A DNA stretch of 64,000 bases from Clarkia xantiana subsp. parviflora. Lineage: Eukaryota > Streptophyta > Magnoliopsida > Myrtales > Onagraceae. Shown piece by piece: positions 1 through 9,938 of this stretch. The notes below the pieces were generated by a model, which ran no database searches, was not told where the DNA came from, and saw only the letters and a list, made by a program, of their open reading frames with translations. The stretch covers positions 4,588,001 to 4,652,000 of the forward strand of contig JAPTYO010000017.1 in the NCBI GenBank assembly GCA_036873135.1, read 5' to 3'. Within the stretch, counting starts at the first letter, position 1, and every line of letters starts with the position of its first letter. Made by a program: the position numbers and the translations under genes.

Positions 1-270
1 ATGGAGCCTGATCAGGTCGTCGTCAATTTTACAACTGAGGACTTGATGATAGTGACACAACCACATGAAAATGCTCTGGTCATCACAGCAAATGTGGCTG
101 AGTATAAAATGCAGAAAATTTTAGTCGATATGGGAAGTTCTACTAACATACTTTTTATAAAGTGTTCTCAAATTTGGGTTTCACTAAGAAAAAGTTGAAA
201 AAAAAAAAAAAAGTTGACTTTCCTATAGTGGGATTTGCAAGAATGACCACATACCCAATGGGAGCAATAC
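1..270 (+). pseudogene. Ty3/gypsy (Tat-type) protease fragment
   Basis: The first 198 bases encode a piece with the retropepsin-like motif ILVDMGSSTNIL. It aligns by eye with the protease of the full Tat element further right, which has ILVDGGSSPNII. After a poly-A frameshift near 200 the homology goes on in another frame (VDFPIVGFARMTTYPMGAI). The usual active-site Asp-(Ser/Gly)-Gly is altered (DMGSS). The piece is cut at 271 by a copia-type LTR and starts outside the window, so it is a dead fragment of gag-pol. Confidence 0.7.
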
Positions 271-861
271 TGTTGGTTTTAGGGAGAATTAATACGGATC
301 AAAACTAGATACATGTCAAGTAACTAATACACAACGGAAAGGGTGCACATACCTATATCGCGATCCGTAGCCCAAGATGTCAACGGGAGTTCACAGAATG
401 CCGGACGATGTCCTTCAGTGACTCTTGTTAAGGAGACACCGAAGGCAATGGTCTCCACAGCAAAGTCTCTTTCAATCTGGTTGCTGGATAGATATCCGGG
501 GTGAATTACTTGAAGTAATTCGACACCTACTCTTGGTGTAGTATGTTTCGGCCGAAATTCCTTGTGTCTAAAGAGATGGGATTTCTTTGTAACTACTAAA
601 AGGGAGAGAATGACCAAACCCAAGAAAGCCTTAACACCTCCTATTTATAAGAGGAGGTAAGCAAAACTCTTGGTGGGTTTCTCACTATTTAAGCTGCACC
701 ATATGTCTCAATTGGGTCAGCCCATATGGGCCATGCATGGCCCATGGGGATGTCGGCCTGACCTGAAATTCCTTATGTGCCATACCCCAATTGAACTTAG
801 CATGTTGGGCTTATATTAATGGGCTCTTATTACGGCAGCCCATTTACTCTAAATGCCAACA
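271..861 (-). repeat. LTR of a copia-type element, minus orientation (3' LTR)
   Basis: The segment starts TGTTGGTTTTAGGG and ends CTCTAAATGCCAACA, so both ends are TG..CA. In reverse complement it resembles the LTRs at 1582-2181 and 6462-7062: the same order of TATAAATAGGAGG box, CGGCCGAA motif, and GGTATGTGCA near the 3' end. On its right lies a purine-rich stretch (reverse complement GAATGAGAGC) that matches the stretch just before 6462. This marks it as the 3' LTR of an element running leftwards. No primer site lies at 270, which agrees. The insertion truncates the Tat protease fragment. Confidence 0.65.
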
Positions 862-1300
862 GCTCTCATTCGCTGGAATGAGAGGGTGCATATTAATATG
901 TTTTTCCCAACACATCAATATGTATACATTGATCCAACCCAGTTCCCGTTTTTTTCATATGGGGTTTGTCGTGCGACCGGCAGACACAACAGACTTCGCG
1001 CTAATCATCGGTTAAGAGTGTTGTAGCATCCGCGGAACGTTGATTCCCAATATGTTACTTCTATGTGCCGTGTTGTACCTCTGGTCAACTGTTATTCTCT
1101 TATTGCCTAGTTTCCCTTAAGGAATACTTCTCCAAGGCATCCGTACAAGTATTCACAACCTTCAACTAATATCCGGCTGGTGGCCACCTAGTGAATACAA
1201 GAGTTGGAGAATTACAGATGTGCATGACCATCCCAATTGCTCATATCCTTAGTCAAACCCAACCAGTTCCCTAAACGTGGTCACTCGGCCAAGTAATAGG
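862..1300 (-). mobile_element. Internal 3' end of the minus-strand copia-type element
   Basis: This stretch is the inverted counterpart of about 6000-6461. Shared blocks include CCGCGGAACGTTGATTCCC (matching CGGAATGTTGATTCCC in reverse complement), the ATACTTCTCCAAGGCATCCG block, and the CCCAATTGCTCATA block. It holds no open frame of note. It is a truncated sibling of the element at 1582-7062 in opposite orientation. Confidence 0.6.
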
Positions 1301-1302
1301 AG

Positions 1303-1581
1303 CCCATTATTATAAGCCTAACATGCTAAGTCTTATTTAGGATATGGAACATAGGGGATTTCTGGTCTGGCCGAAATCCACATGTGCCATGCGCGGCCCA
1401 ATTGGATACATGGTGCGGCCAAAATGGTGAGCAAACCCACCAAGGGTTTTGCTCACCTCCTCTTATAAATAAGAGGTGTTAGGGAATTCTTGGTGTTCGT
1501 CATTCTCTCCCTGTTAGTAGTCACAAAGAAATCTCCTCTCCTTAGATTCAGGGAGGTACGGTCGAACCTTAATACACCAAG
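1303..1581 (+). repeat. Truncated copia-type LTR fragment
   Basis: Plus-strand similarity to the sense strand of the 271-861 LTR: a TATAAGCC(T/C)AACATGCTAAG block, a GCAAACCCACCAAG block, TATAAATAAGAGG and the CATTCTCTCCCT block follow in the same order. It begins about 30 bases inside the LTR and stops where the next LTR starts at 1582. It is a broken LTR from a related copy. Confidence 0.5.
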
Positions 1582-2181
1582 TGTTAGCATATGATGACTA
1601 GGCGCCGTAATTGGTAGCCCATTAATATGTAAAGGTAACCTAAGAAATTGGGTTAATGTCACATTAGGGAAATTGGGATTGACCCAAATCCCAATTGACA
1701 TGAGATGCCCAAAATTGGGCCTCCCTAGTATAAGTGACCGGCCGAAATTAGTGTGGGGCAAAGTGGAATTTTGTCCACTTTGCTCCTCCTATAAATAAGG
1801 GGTGTTAGGGTTTTATTTGGGGTAATTCACAATTCTTCCTAAGTGGTGATTTGAAAGAAAAACTCTCCCCCCTACACACTAGTGTTTCGGCCGAACCTAC
1901 CACCACCAAAGGGTGTGCCAATTTGCTTCAAGCAAAACACTCCGGAGATCCGTCCCTGCCAAGAATCGATCAGAGGCTTTGCTGTGGAGCTAATACCACG
2001 TAGGGTTTCTTTAACAAGAACCTCTACGGGTTCCGTCCGGTGGATCATGAAATCCATCAGCAAGATCCTTGGGACTACGGAAAAGGTTTAAGGTATGTGC
2101 ACATCTTCCGCTGCGTAATTCCGATTACAAGCATGTACCTTCTTTTGTTGTTTCCGTAGTAATTAACCCTGTAATCCATCA
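1582..2181 (+). repeat. 5' LTR of the gag-only element
   Basis: Begins TGTTAGCATATGATG and ends AATCCATCA, next to the primer site. It carries TATAAATAAGGGG at about 1791-1803 as likely promoter and CGGCCGAACC at about 1888. It is homologous over its full length to 6462-7062, with many substitutions, so the element is not recent. Confidence 0.7.
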
Positions 2182-2182
2182 G

Positions 2183-2194
2183 TGGTATCAGAGC
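2183..2194 (+). other. Primer binding site (initiator tRNA-Met type)
   Basis: TGGTATCAGAGC lies one base after the LTR end. This is the standard primer site of plant Ty1/copia elements, complementary to the 3' end of initiator methionine tRNA. Confidence 0.85.
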
Positions 2195-4239
2195 ATGTGT
2201 TAAAAGTTTTTTATTTTGATAAATTGGTGTTCTTGATTCATATATGTTGGCCGAAATTTTTAAATTTAAAATTTAAAATTTTCGATTTTTACAATTGTTA
2301 GTGCCGAAATTTTTATGATGTTCTTAGTAAAATTTGATGTTCATAATCTTCAAGAAAAAGATGACTTTCATCAAAATCAAACTTTGGATTTTAGATCTTA
2401 TTAAAATTTGATCTTGAAATTTGACCACTTATTTCTAATTATATGTTCCGGCCGAACCATAGGTAAATTAACAAGGTCATTTTTTCATTTCTTAGGTCCC
2501 AAGTAATGTGTATTTCGGCCAAAATTACTAGGGTTATTGTTTACCATATTTTAATTTTTATTACTAGGTAACAATATATCTATAATTGGAAATATATGGA
2601 TAGGATCGCATGAAAGATATGTAAATATATCACTATCAATATATCTAGCTAAAAGATAGGGATTAAGATATTATTGATAGATTTAGTTACCTGAAAGATT
2701 AAGAAAATATATTGTCAGTATATTTGTTTCTCTATTAAAGATATTGACAATAAATAAAATATATATTTATATATATATAGGTGCCGAAATTTACATATAT
2801 ATATATATTGTTGATTGATTTTGTCTTATAGATAGAATCTTGGCAATAAATATATATATGTTTATTTATGCCGAAATATATATAAATATATATATATTTG
2901 CAATATTGGAAATTATTTTATATAGTTAATAATTCTTGGAGGCTTAGTTAAGTTTTTTGTGGACTTTAAAACTCTATTTAGCCCACAAGATTATTTCGGC
3001 CCAACACTATGTGTTTATTGGGCCAGTCCAATTTGCTAAACCGGATAGGATAAAATCAAACCGCGTTTTCTTAATCGGTTCGACCTAGCCGGGTTGGGTC
3101 GAACCGGGGTAACTAAGTGAACCTAACTGAACCGGTTATGGTGTTGAACCGAACCAAACTCCTATTTTATTGAACCAGTTCGGACTGAACCATATTTTAT
3201 TCAAAACCGGACCGAACTGAACCGGATTTGCAAAATCGAACCGAACCGGATTAATTCATAATTGACTAAACCGAACCAGATTTTCAAAATCGAATTCAAG
3301 TCAATTAATAAATATGATGGTCAAGTTTTAAAATCCAAATATTTTTTAACTTTAACTAGTTTACACAGTGCTCGAAGGCTTAAACCTTAATGTCTTGTTT
3401 CGATTATGGGGATGGATCTCGGAAATGCATGATTTCGGGACTGGATTAATTAGAGGGCTGAATTTCAATTATTTACTTTTATCGCATATATTTATTAGAA
3501 TTGTTGTCTTGACTATGTCAAGCTAGCTGGATGTTGGGGGCGGAGCCCTGGTTAAATATATGGTTTACGCAATAGGACAGACATGTTGTGATGGTTGTGA
3601 TTGCCTAAGATTCATGTCTAGAAACACGCATGTAAGCATGAATTGCAAGTCAGCCCCTAATATTTTAAATGTTTTAAAATCGAAAACCAGTCGCCAAATA
3701 TGCATGTATGATGTGGAAGTTTCATGTATGACCCGTATGCTTGAATGTTGAGGATGTAGCAGCATGTTATAATTTACTTAGAAAGTAGAATTATATAAAT
3801 GCTAGCATGAGTTCCTCGAAACATTAGACGCATGACGCGTATGCATGATGTGTGGTTTGAATTATGAATTTGGCTTGCTATGATGATTTACTTGTGTAGT
3901 AGAATTATATATGCATGCGTAAGTTCATCGGGATATTTTTAAATACAAAAGGGCATTGGGAAAGCCAAGATCGGGTATGCTTATTTCAAAGCTCTTGTTC
4001 CGGTAAATTTGCGAATAAAATCGTTTTTAAAAGAGACTGGTCTATTGGATTTAAGACGACGATAATGTGAACTCTTTCACGAACCTCCTTCCCTTGGTTT
4101 ACCGGCGGTCGGTTGGTTTAAATGGCTGAGGAATCATTATTCGTCGTATTCTATCTTAATAGATATTTGATGTATGCAATTATTTCTCAAAATGTTATTA
4201 TCTCCCTTATTATGCATGATTATCAATGTGTTAGTTTTC
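2195..4239 (+). other. Untranslated leader of the gag-only element
   Basis: Two kilobases with no convincing gene. It is very AT-rich to about 2950. A GAACCGAACC/GGTTCG-rich patch at about 3040-3300 looks like the hAT-type patches seen elsewhere in the window. From 3350 it is ordinary unique-looking sequence up to the gag start. The short open frames at 3560-3765 lie on both strands and are probably chance. Confidence 0.45.
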
Positions 4240-4768
4240 ATGGCAGGGTCAATTCGCTTCTATGAACCTCGCAATCTGGATGGTATGGATTATGATGCAT
4301 GGAAAGACAGTGTTGAGGAAATCCTTGATGCTGCGGATCTTGATGACCATATCAATCCGAAAGTAAATAGGATTGAGACAGAAATATATAGGATTCCATA
4401 CCCCTACAACAACAAGAAATGGTTGAGGGGCGATCAGATAGCACGAGAATTAATTTACTCAAAACTGTCAGATGAAGCACAGGAGGAGTTTACGGAGTGC
4501 AACGCATTGCATATTTGGTGTACCATTCGTCTTCGCTACGGTGGAGGCAAGGCCGCTGAAGCTAAATACCTCATGGAAGAATACTATAGTATTCTATGCA
4601 GTGATGACAGTATAATAGCTGCTCATGATCCCGCTGACGAAGTAGACGTATGGACAATGGCTCGGAAAGTAATGAAGATGTTTCCTCTCACATGGTTTGC
4701 TAACGATGATGGACTCACACATCTGATCACATCGATTAATACGATTGTGGATCTATACGAGGCCAACC
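4240..4768 (+). pseudogene. Gag-like protein of the copia-type element, truncated
   Basis: The frame reads from ATG at 4240 (MAGSIRFYEP) and gives about 176 residues before the gypsy insert. The pattern fits copia-type gag (Retrotran_gag/UBN2-like): an aromatic WKDSVEEIL block near residue 25, a tryptophan followed by a basic run near residue 65, ARELIYSKLSDEAQEEF, then an IWCTIRLRYG block. An open frame extends upstream to 4174, but the hydrophobic extension is not gag-like, so the ATG at 4240 is preferred. Gag would form the particle that packages element RNA. The C-terminal part and any zinc knuckle are lost at the insertion. The assignment rests on pattern only. Confidence 0.55.
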
Positions 4769-5393
4769 ATGAAGATGGATATTGGATATCTGTCCAATTC
4801 GGGTTCATATTTACGTTTCGGACCTCGCAAACACGCTAGAACCACAAAACGGGTTTTACCGCAGTCGCCCCGGGTCAAAATGGTCTGGATGCATGTCGCA
4901 CCCGGACCGGGGACCTCCGGATTGCCATAAGGCAATCCAAGGGTCCGGATTACCGACTAATACTGCGCGTTTACTCTTGTTTTTACTATGTGTGAGAAGT
5001 TATTGCGTGTATAGCCAACCTCGATGTCGGTAAGCGTTTTCCTGTATACCGACATCAAACCGGGCACAGTTATCAGGTTTCCTATAAATAGGGGCCTAGA
5101 TCTCCCATTTGAAGGGATGAACGGAAACGCTGGAGAATTGGCTCTTTGTGCTCTGATCTCTCTTTAAACTTTCTCTCTCTGAAATCCTGACTTTAGCATC
5201 GGAGAGGGAACAACCAGCACCACCCCCCTCTCCATGCTGGTTATCGCCCGCTCTGCAGGACCCGGCGTATAGAAGATTGAGACAGAGATCAGAGTTAGTT
5301 CGGGGATCGAGGTAGCCGAAGTCAGTTCGTGGATCGAGGATCGAGGTCCCTGAAAAGCAGTTCGAGATATCCCAAGTGGAAAATATCTTAACA
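4769..5393 (+). repeat. Tat-type LTR
   Basis: About 625 bp, related to but clearly diverged from the LTRs of the 46-56 kb element. The start is uncertain by a few bases: the family begins TGATGGATAT, here TGAAGATGGATAT. A GGATTGCC/GGCAATCC inverted motif near 4918-4937 matches a block present in the 55863 LTR but missing from the 46077 LTR. Confidence 0.6.
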
Positions 5394-5580
5394 CTTGGCA
5401 CCGTTAGCGTGATTCGAGCAAGAAGCCGTTCCATACCGCAAGCTATGACAGGAAGACGTACGAAGAAGGCGGGTGCAAGCAAGCCGAAGTCGATGAGAAG
5501 CCAACTAGGACATATACGAAGAAGGTACGGTCGTCTTGCGGTGGAGGGAGGCCTCTACTAAGCAAGGCTGGCTAAGAATC
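4769..5580 (+). mobile_element. 5' end of a Tat-type gypsy element inserted in gag (LTR plus leader)
   Basis: From 4769 the sequence matches the start of the LTR at 46077 and 55863 (GGATAT..GTCCAATTCGGGTTC, then ..TTTCGGACCTCG.AAACACG). A TATA box CCTATAAATAGGGG lies at about 5082-5095. The LTR ends near 5393 (ATCTTAACA) and is followed by a primer site TTGGCACCGTTAGCGTG and GATTCGAGC. An ATG at 5445 opens a short basic frame in the position of the gag start. The rest of the element is absent, and I cannot fix the right junction exactly. Confidence 0.6.
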
Positions 5581-6461
5581 AGGGGATAAACCTGATTACG
5601 CGGAACGATCATCTAGTGTCGAAGTAACTCGACATGATCTTCGTTTTGCAGATCGTCGTGATGAACTTTGTTCGTCATTAATCCACATTCTGGGCCAGAT
5701 GAGAATCTGCGATAGCATGATTTGAAATGTCCCATTCCTTTGAACTTAAACGTTCAGGTATGCTATCGACGCGTGCTTCTTACTACGCGTGCCACGTTCG
5801 ACCACGGGGTCACAGCTCGGTTGTGCTAGGAGAGAATCCTCGTGATTCTGGCGGGCGCAAACTTCTTCACCTCGAGCGTGTGATTGATCCCGGGAGCCTT
5901 ATGAAGAGGCACCCAAAGTATCATCACGGACTTAGAACTCATATCTAAGGTCAGGCTCAATGTTCGCTTCCCGGCGTCCGAGCGTAGTGCTGAACAAAAA
6001 GGCCCAATGACCACGTCTTTGGAAACCGGTTGGGTTTGACTAAGGGTATGAGCAATTGGGATGGTCAAGTTCACCTGTAATTCACCGACTCTTGTATTCA
6101 CTAGGTTGCCACCAACCAGATATTAGTTGAAGGTTGTGAATACTTGTACGGATGCCTTGGAGAAGTATTCCTATGAGGAAACTAGGCAAAAGGAGAATTA
6201 TCAGTTGACCTAGGATACAACGCGACACTATATAAATGTTGTTTATAACATGTTGATTGGAGAAAAGGGAATCAACATTCCGCGGGCGCTACAACACTCC
6301 TAACAGATGAGTAGCACGATGCCCGCCATGTCCGCTGGTCGCACGGAAAACCTCGTATGAACTATTAGGAAGCAAAGGACTAGATCAAATGAGTGAAATC
6401 TTGATGCAGATTTGGACGACAATACATTAACCGGCACCCTCCCATTCCGGCGAGTGGGAGC
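5581..6461 (+). other. Interior 3' part of the gag-only element with polypurine tract
   Basis: No convincing gene. An open frame at 5727-5948 has no recognisable motif. From about 6000 on the sequence matches 862-1300 in reverse complement, which defines the family's 3' interior. The stretch GAGTGGGAGC just before 6462 is the probable polypurine tract for plus-strand priming. Confidence 0.5.
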
Positions 6462-7062
6462 TGTAAGCATATGGTGATGGGCGCCGTAAATGGAAGCCTA
6501 TTATATGTATATGTCACCTAATTTAATTGGGTACATGTCACTTTAGGACATTGGGCCAGACCCAAATCCCAATTGACGTGAGAGGCCCAAAATTGGGCCT
6601 CCCTATACTAAGCATGGCCCGGCCGAATTTAGGATGGAAGTAAAGTGGACTTTTGTCCACTTTACTCCACCTATATATATGGGGAGTTATAGGTTCTATT
6701 AGGGTTAATCATAATTCCCTTCAAGTGGTGTTTTGAGAGAAAACCCTTCCCCTAGAGACACCATATTTCGGCCGAACCACTCCTCACCAAGGGTGTGCCA
6801 ATTTTCCTTCGAGTGAACACTCCAGAGATCTGTCCCTTGCCAAGAAACGATCATAGGCTTTGCTGTGAAGAATATACCACATAGGGCTTCCTTCACAAGA
6901 ACCTCTACGGGTGCCGACCGGAGGATCTTGAACTCCCTCCTGCAAAGATCTTGGGACTACGGACTACTGTTGAGGTATGTGCGAATCTTTCGCTGCGTAA
7001 TTTCGATTACTAGCATGTACCATGATTTAGTTTCCGTAGTGATTACTCCCCTTAATCTAACA
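6462..7062 (+). repeat. 3' LTR of the gag-only element
   Basis: Begins TGTAAGCATATGGTG and ends AATCTAACA. It is homologous along its length to 1582-2181, including the CGGCCGAACC block, the CTCTACGGGT block, and the terminal TTTCCGTAGTgATTA block. Confidence 0.7.
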
Positions 7063-9938
7063 GTACGAACATGGATTTTCGACCATGTTCCATTTGAATG
7101 AGCTGAATGTCGTTCCTTTCGTATATGTCGGCAGGTTGCTCCCTTTGTGGGAGTTAAAGGGTTACTTTCCTTGTAGATACATTTTGGATTTGATTATGAG
7201 GCTTTCCAGGTGATGGTTTTGCCTTCATGGTCTGATGTTCTGGTATACATATCTCGTATTTCTTGTAAGTAAGGATTTTCCCTTGAGTTATTCATATTTG
7301 GTAACCCACGCCTATGGAGTTGTATGTTTATGGCCGCCTCCATAGTTGGCAAGCTCTGCGCTTTAGAGATGCAAGACCGGTCCTTGTATTGGTTGCATTT
7401 TGTGAACCCGACATTGGTTACGCTTGGTAACTTGTAGGTGCGTGATTGTTCCCACATCAGACACGTTGTTGTATGTATGATTCTATCCTTGTGTGAGCTA
7501 CGTTTCGTAACTCGTGTATATGGAGTTTCCCCCTTAGTGAGCATGTTTTGCATTGGTGAGTGTGGATGATATGTATCGGCTTATAAGCGGTGGTGTCATC
7601 TGTATGGAGACTAGTGAGTCTTGCACTCATGGTAGTGGAGAAGTTTTGCACTTAGCGCAACGGGAGAGTCTTGCACTCACCGCAGCGAAGGAGTTTTGTG
7701 CTTAGTGCAATGGACAAGTCATTTCCTTTAAAGATATAGGTTGTCAGATTTTACCCCCTAGTTATCCATTAGCTTCATCTTAGTGATTTGGTTCCTTTCC
7801 TTTTCTTTAGTGGAGGTTAGTCGTCTGCCTGATAGCATCATGCACTTGTCTTCTCATTGGTTTGCATAGGGGGTGGTTGAGGGTGTGAGGTCATTCTTTG
7901 TAGTTTGAGAATGATGTTGCCCCTGGTAGTGGGCACGTCTTGGATTTTGGATGTGGGGGTTCGACCCATGCATTGCTTGTAGTTTTTCTTCCAAGTGTTC
8001 CAGGGTTCTAAAGTGTCAAGTCTTCTCTTCGGTTGTATTTTGCAATCTGTGGTTGTGAATGCTCCGTCTGGACAGGTGAGCAACACTGTGGGCCATAATC
8101 TTATTGGGGAGCTTCATGCCCTACTTTGATGAAGTCTCGAGTCCGACGATCCACTTTCCAGCACTTACCCCATTCTGATGGCGACGTTGTCTAAGCTTGG
8201 GTTACGTTGTTCGTGCCAATCATCGTTGGTCTTGTTGTAGCTGAGTAATGATTTGCACGAAAGGATGTGTGGGCTTGTTTCTTGCTCGTGCTTTGCTTGT
8301 GATCTCTAGTCGTTTATCTTTCTTTTATCTTTATGGGACACTCGCGTGCTATGTGCCCCGCCTTGGTGTTTTGTTGTGATTAACGACCTTATTCTTGTGT
8401 CATTCTTTTAGATTTTTCCTTATTTTTTGTGGGGTATTTTTGGGTTTCCCATAGTTGGCTTGGATTGGCATAATTATCTTCAACCTCCCATGCCGTTGCT
8501 CGTTTAATGTTGGTGATGACTTTGAAGTTGTGATTTGTTATACCCTCGGGGTATGCGATACTCTTGTTCTCGATGATGGGTATTACAATTGTATCCTCGT
8601 TGGAGCTCCTTTCCTTTTCTTGGCTCCTTCTATCTTGAATGGTGAATGTTTGTACTTAATCAGGTGTGTGTCCAACATTTCCCCCGAGTTAAGCAATGGT
8701 TTTAACTATTACTTGACTCCTTGTTAGTTGGATAGCCGTCCGAATAAGTTCTAGATAGTTGCTTGAAAGTTTGGTGAGGGCTCTTTCCTTAGTTTGTCTT
8801 CTCAACTTTCGGCATTGTGATTGTCGAGCTTCGTGAAATAGGAAGGACATCTTCATGTTGATGATGTCTCATGCTTGGCTTTGCACGAGCCTTTGATAAT
8901 CAAGTAGGGGATATTGGCTTTTCATTCGTCTAGATCTCTTCTATTATGGATATGATAATTACATTTGCATTGGAGGAAATGATATACGTCTTTAGGTTTT
9001 TGAGTTTTGTCTTCCTTATATGTATGTCGGGGTTTCACTTCGAGTTTGGTGCTCTTGAATCATTTTTTTGGTAGGGTTGTCCTGTGGGTCTTATATTCTC
9101 ATATCTTTGTATTGGTAGGGTTACCCTGTGGGTCTTATGCCCCTCCATTGTTGGATGATTGGGTTGCCCTGTGGGTCTTATATTCCTATACCATTGTTTT
9201 GGTAGAGTTGCCATGTGGGTCTTACGTCTCTCCATTGTTGGATGATTGGGTTGCCCTGTGAGTCTTATATTCCCATACCATTATTCTGGTAGAGTTTCCA
9301 TGTGGGTCTTATGCCCCTCCATTGTTGGATGATTGGGTTGCCCTGTGGGTCTTATATTCCCATATAATTGTTTTGGTAGAGTTGTCATGTGGGTCTTACG
9401 TCTCTCCACTATTGGATGATTGGGTTGCCTTGTAGGTCTTATATTCCCATATTATTGTTTTGGTAGAGTTGCCATGTGGGTCTTATGTCTCTCCATTGTT
9501 GGATGAATGAGTTGCCCTGTGGGACTTATATTCCCATATTATTGTTTTGGTAGAGTTGCCATGTGGGTCTTACGTCTATCGATTGTTGGATGAATGGGTT
9601 GCCTTGTGGGTCTTATATTCCCATATTATTGGTTTGGTAGAGTTGCCATGTGGGTCTTACGTCTCTTTCTTGTTGTGTAATGCCATCTTTAAGATGTGTC
9701 TTGTTCGCTTCTGTGAATAACACTGAGTCATGCTCTTGGCAAGTAACAGTGTGTTTCCTCTATTTATTTGTATAGGGTGAAAGACATTGTATTCATTAGC
9801 TCATGAGATATTTACATTGATTAAAGAAATGTGGAGTCTATAAATCTCCTTCATGTAACAATAAACATAGAAAATAGGATATAGAGTTTGATACTCTCGT
9901 CCTCCTTTGGTGAAGGATTTGATGATGGATTCTTCCTT
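7063..9938 (-). other. 3' spacer of the minus-strand Tat element
   Basis: 2.9 kb between the integrase end at 9939 and the copia-type LTR. No protein I recognise is encoded. Tat elements usually carry kilobases of non-pol sequence here. GTTTTG(C/T)(A/G)CTTAG(C/T)GCAA-like motifs repeat at about 7600-7720, and an 87-bp minisatellite lies at 9055-9680. The 3' LTR expected at the left is missing, probably deleted together with the junction at 7063. Confidence 0.5.
9055..9680. repeat. 87-bp minisatellite, about seven copies
   Basis: GTGGGTCTTATATTC recurs with variations at 9084, 9171, 9258, 9345, 9432, 9519 and 9606, exactly 87 bases apart each time. Each unit is itself a dimer of about 42+45 bases, because TTGCC(A/C)TGTGGGTCTTA occurs twice per unit (once before ACGTC or ATGCC, once before TATTCC). 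It sits in the 3' spacer of the minus-strand Tat element. Confidence 0.9.

Larger units (their letters stand above)
1582..7062 (+). mobile_element. Gag-only copia-type LTR element (TR-GAG-like), nested insert inside
   Basis: Two related direct LTRs of about 600 bp (1582-2181, 6462-7062) enclose a 4.3-kb interior. A primer site TGGTATCAGAGC follows the left LTR, and a purine-rich GAGTGGGAGC tract precedes the right one. The only coding piece seen is a gag-like frame from 4240. No protease, integrase or reverse transcriptase is present, so the element would need proteins from another copy. Non-autonomous gag-only plant elements of this layout are known as TR-GAG. The flanking 5-mers (CCAAG, GTACG) do not match, so there is no target duplication; recombination or flanking deletion is likely. 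Confidence 0.65.

Noticed and set aside
9007..9261. Open frames on both strands in the 87-bp repeat (84 and 66 codons)
   Set aside because: The repeat length is a multiple of three, so frames stay open by chance. No domain or start context.
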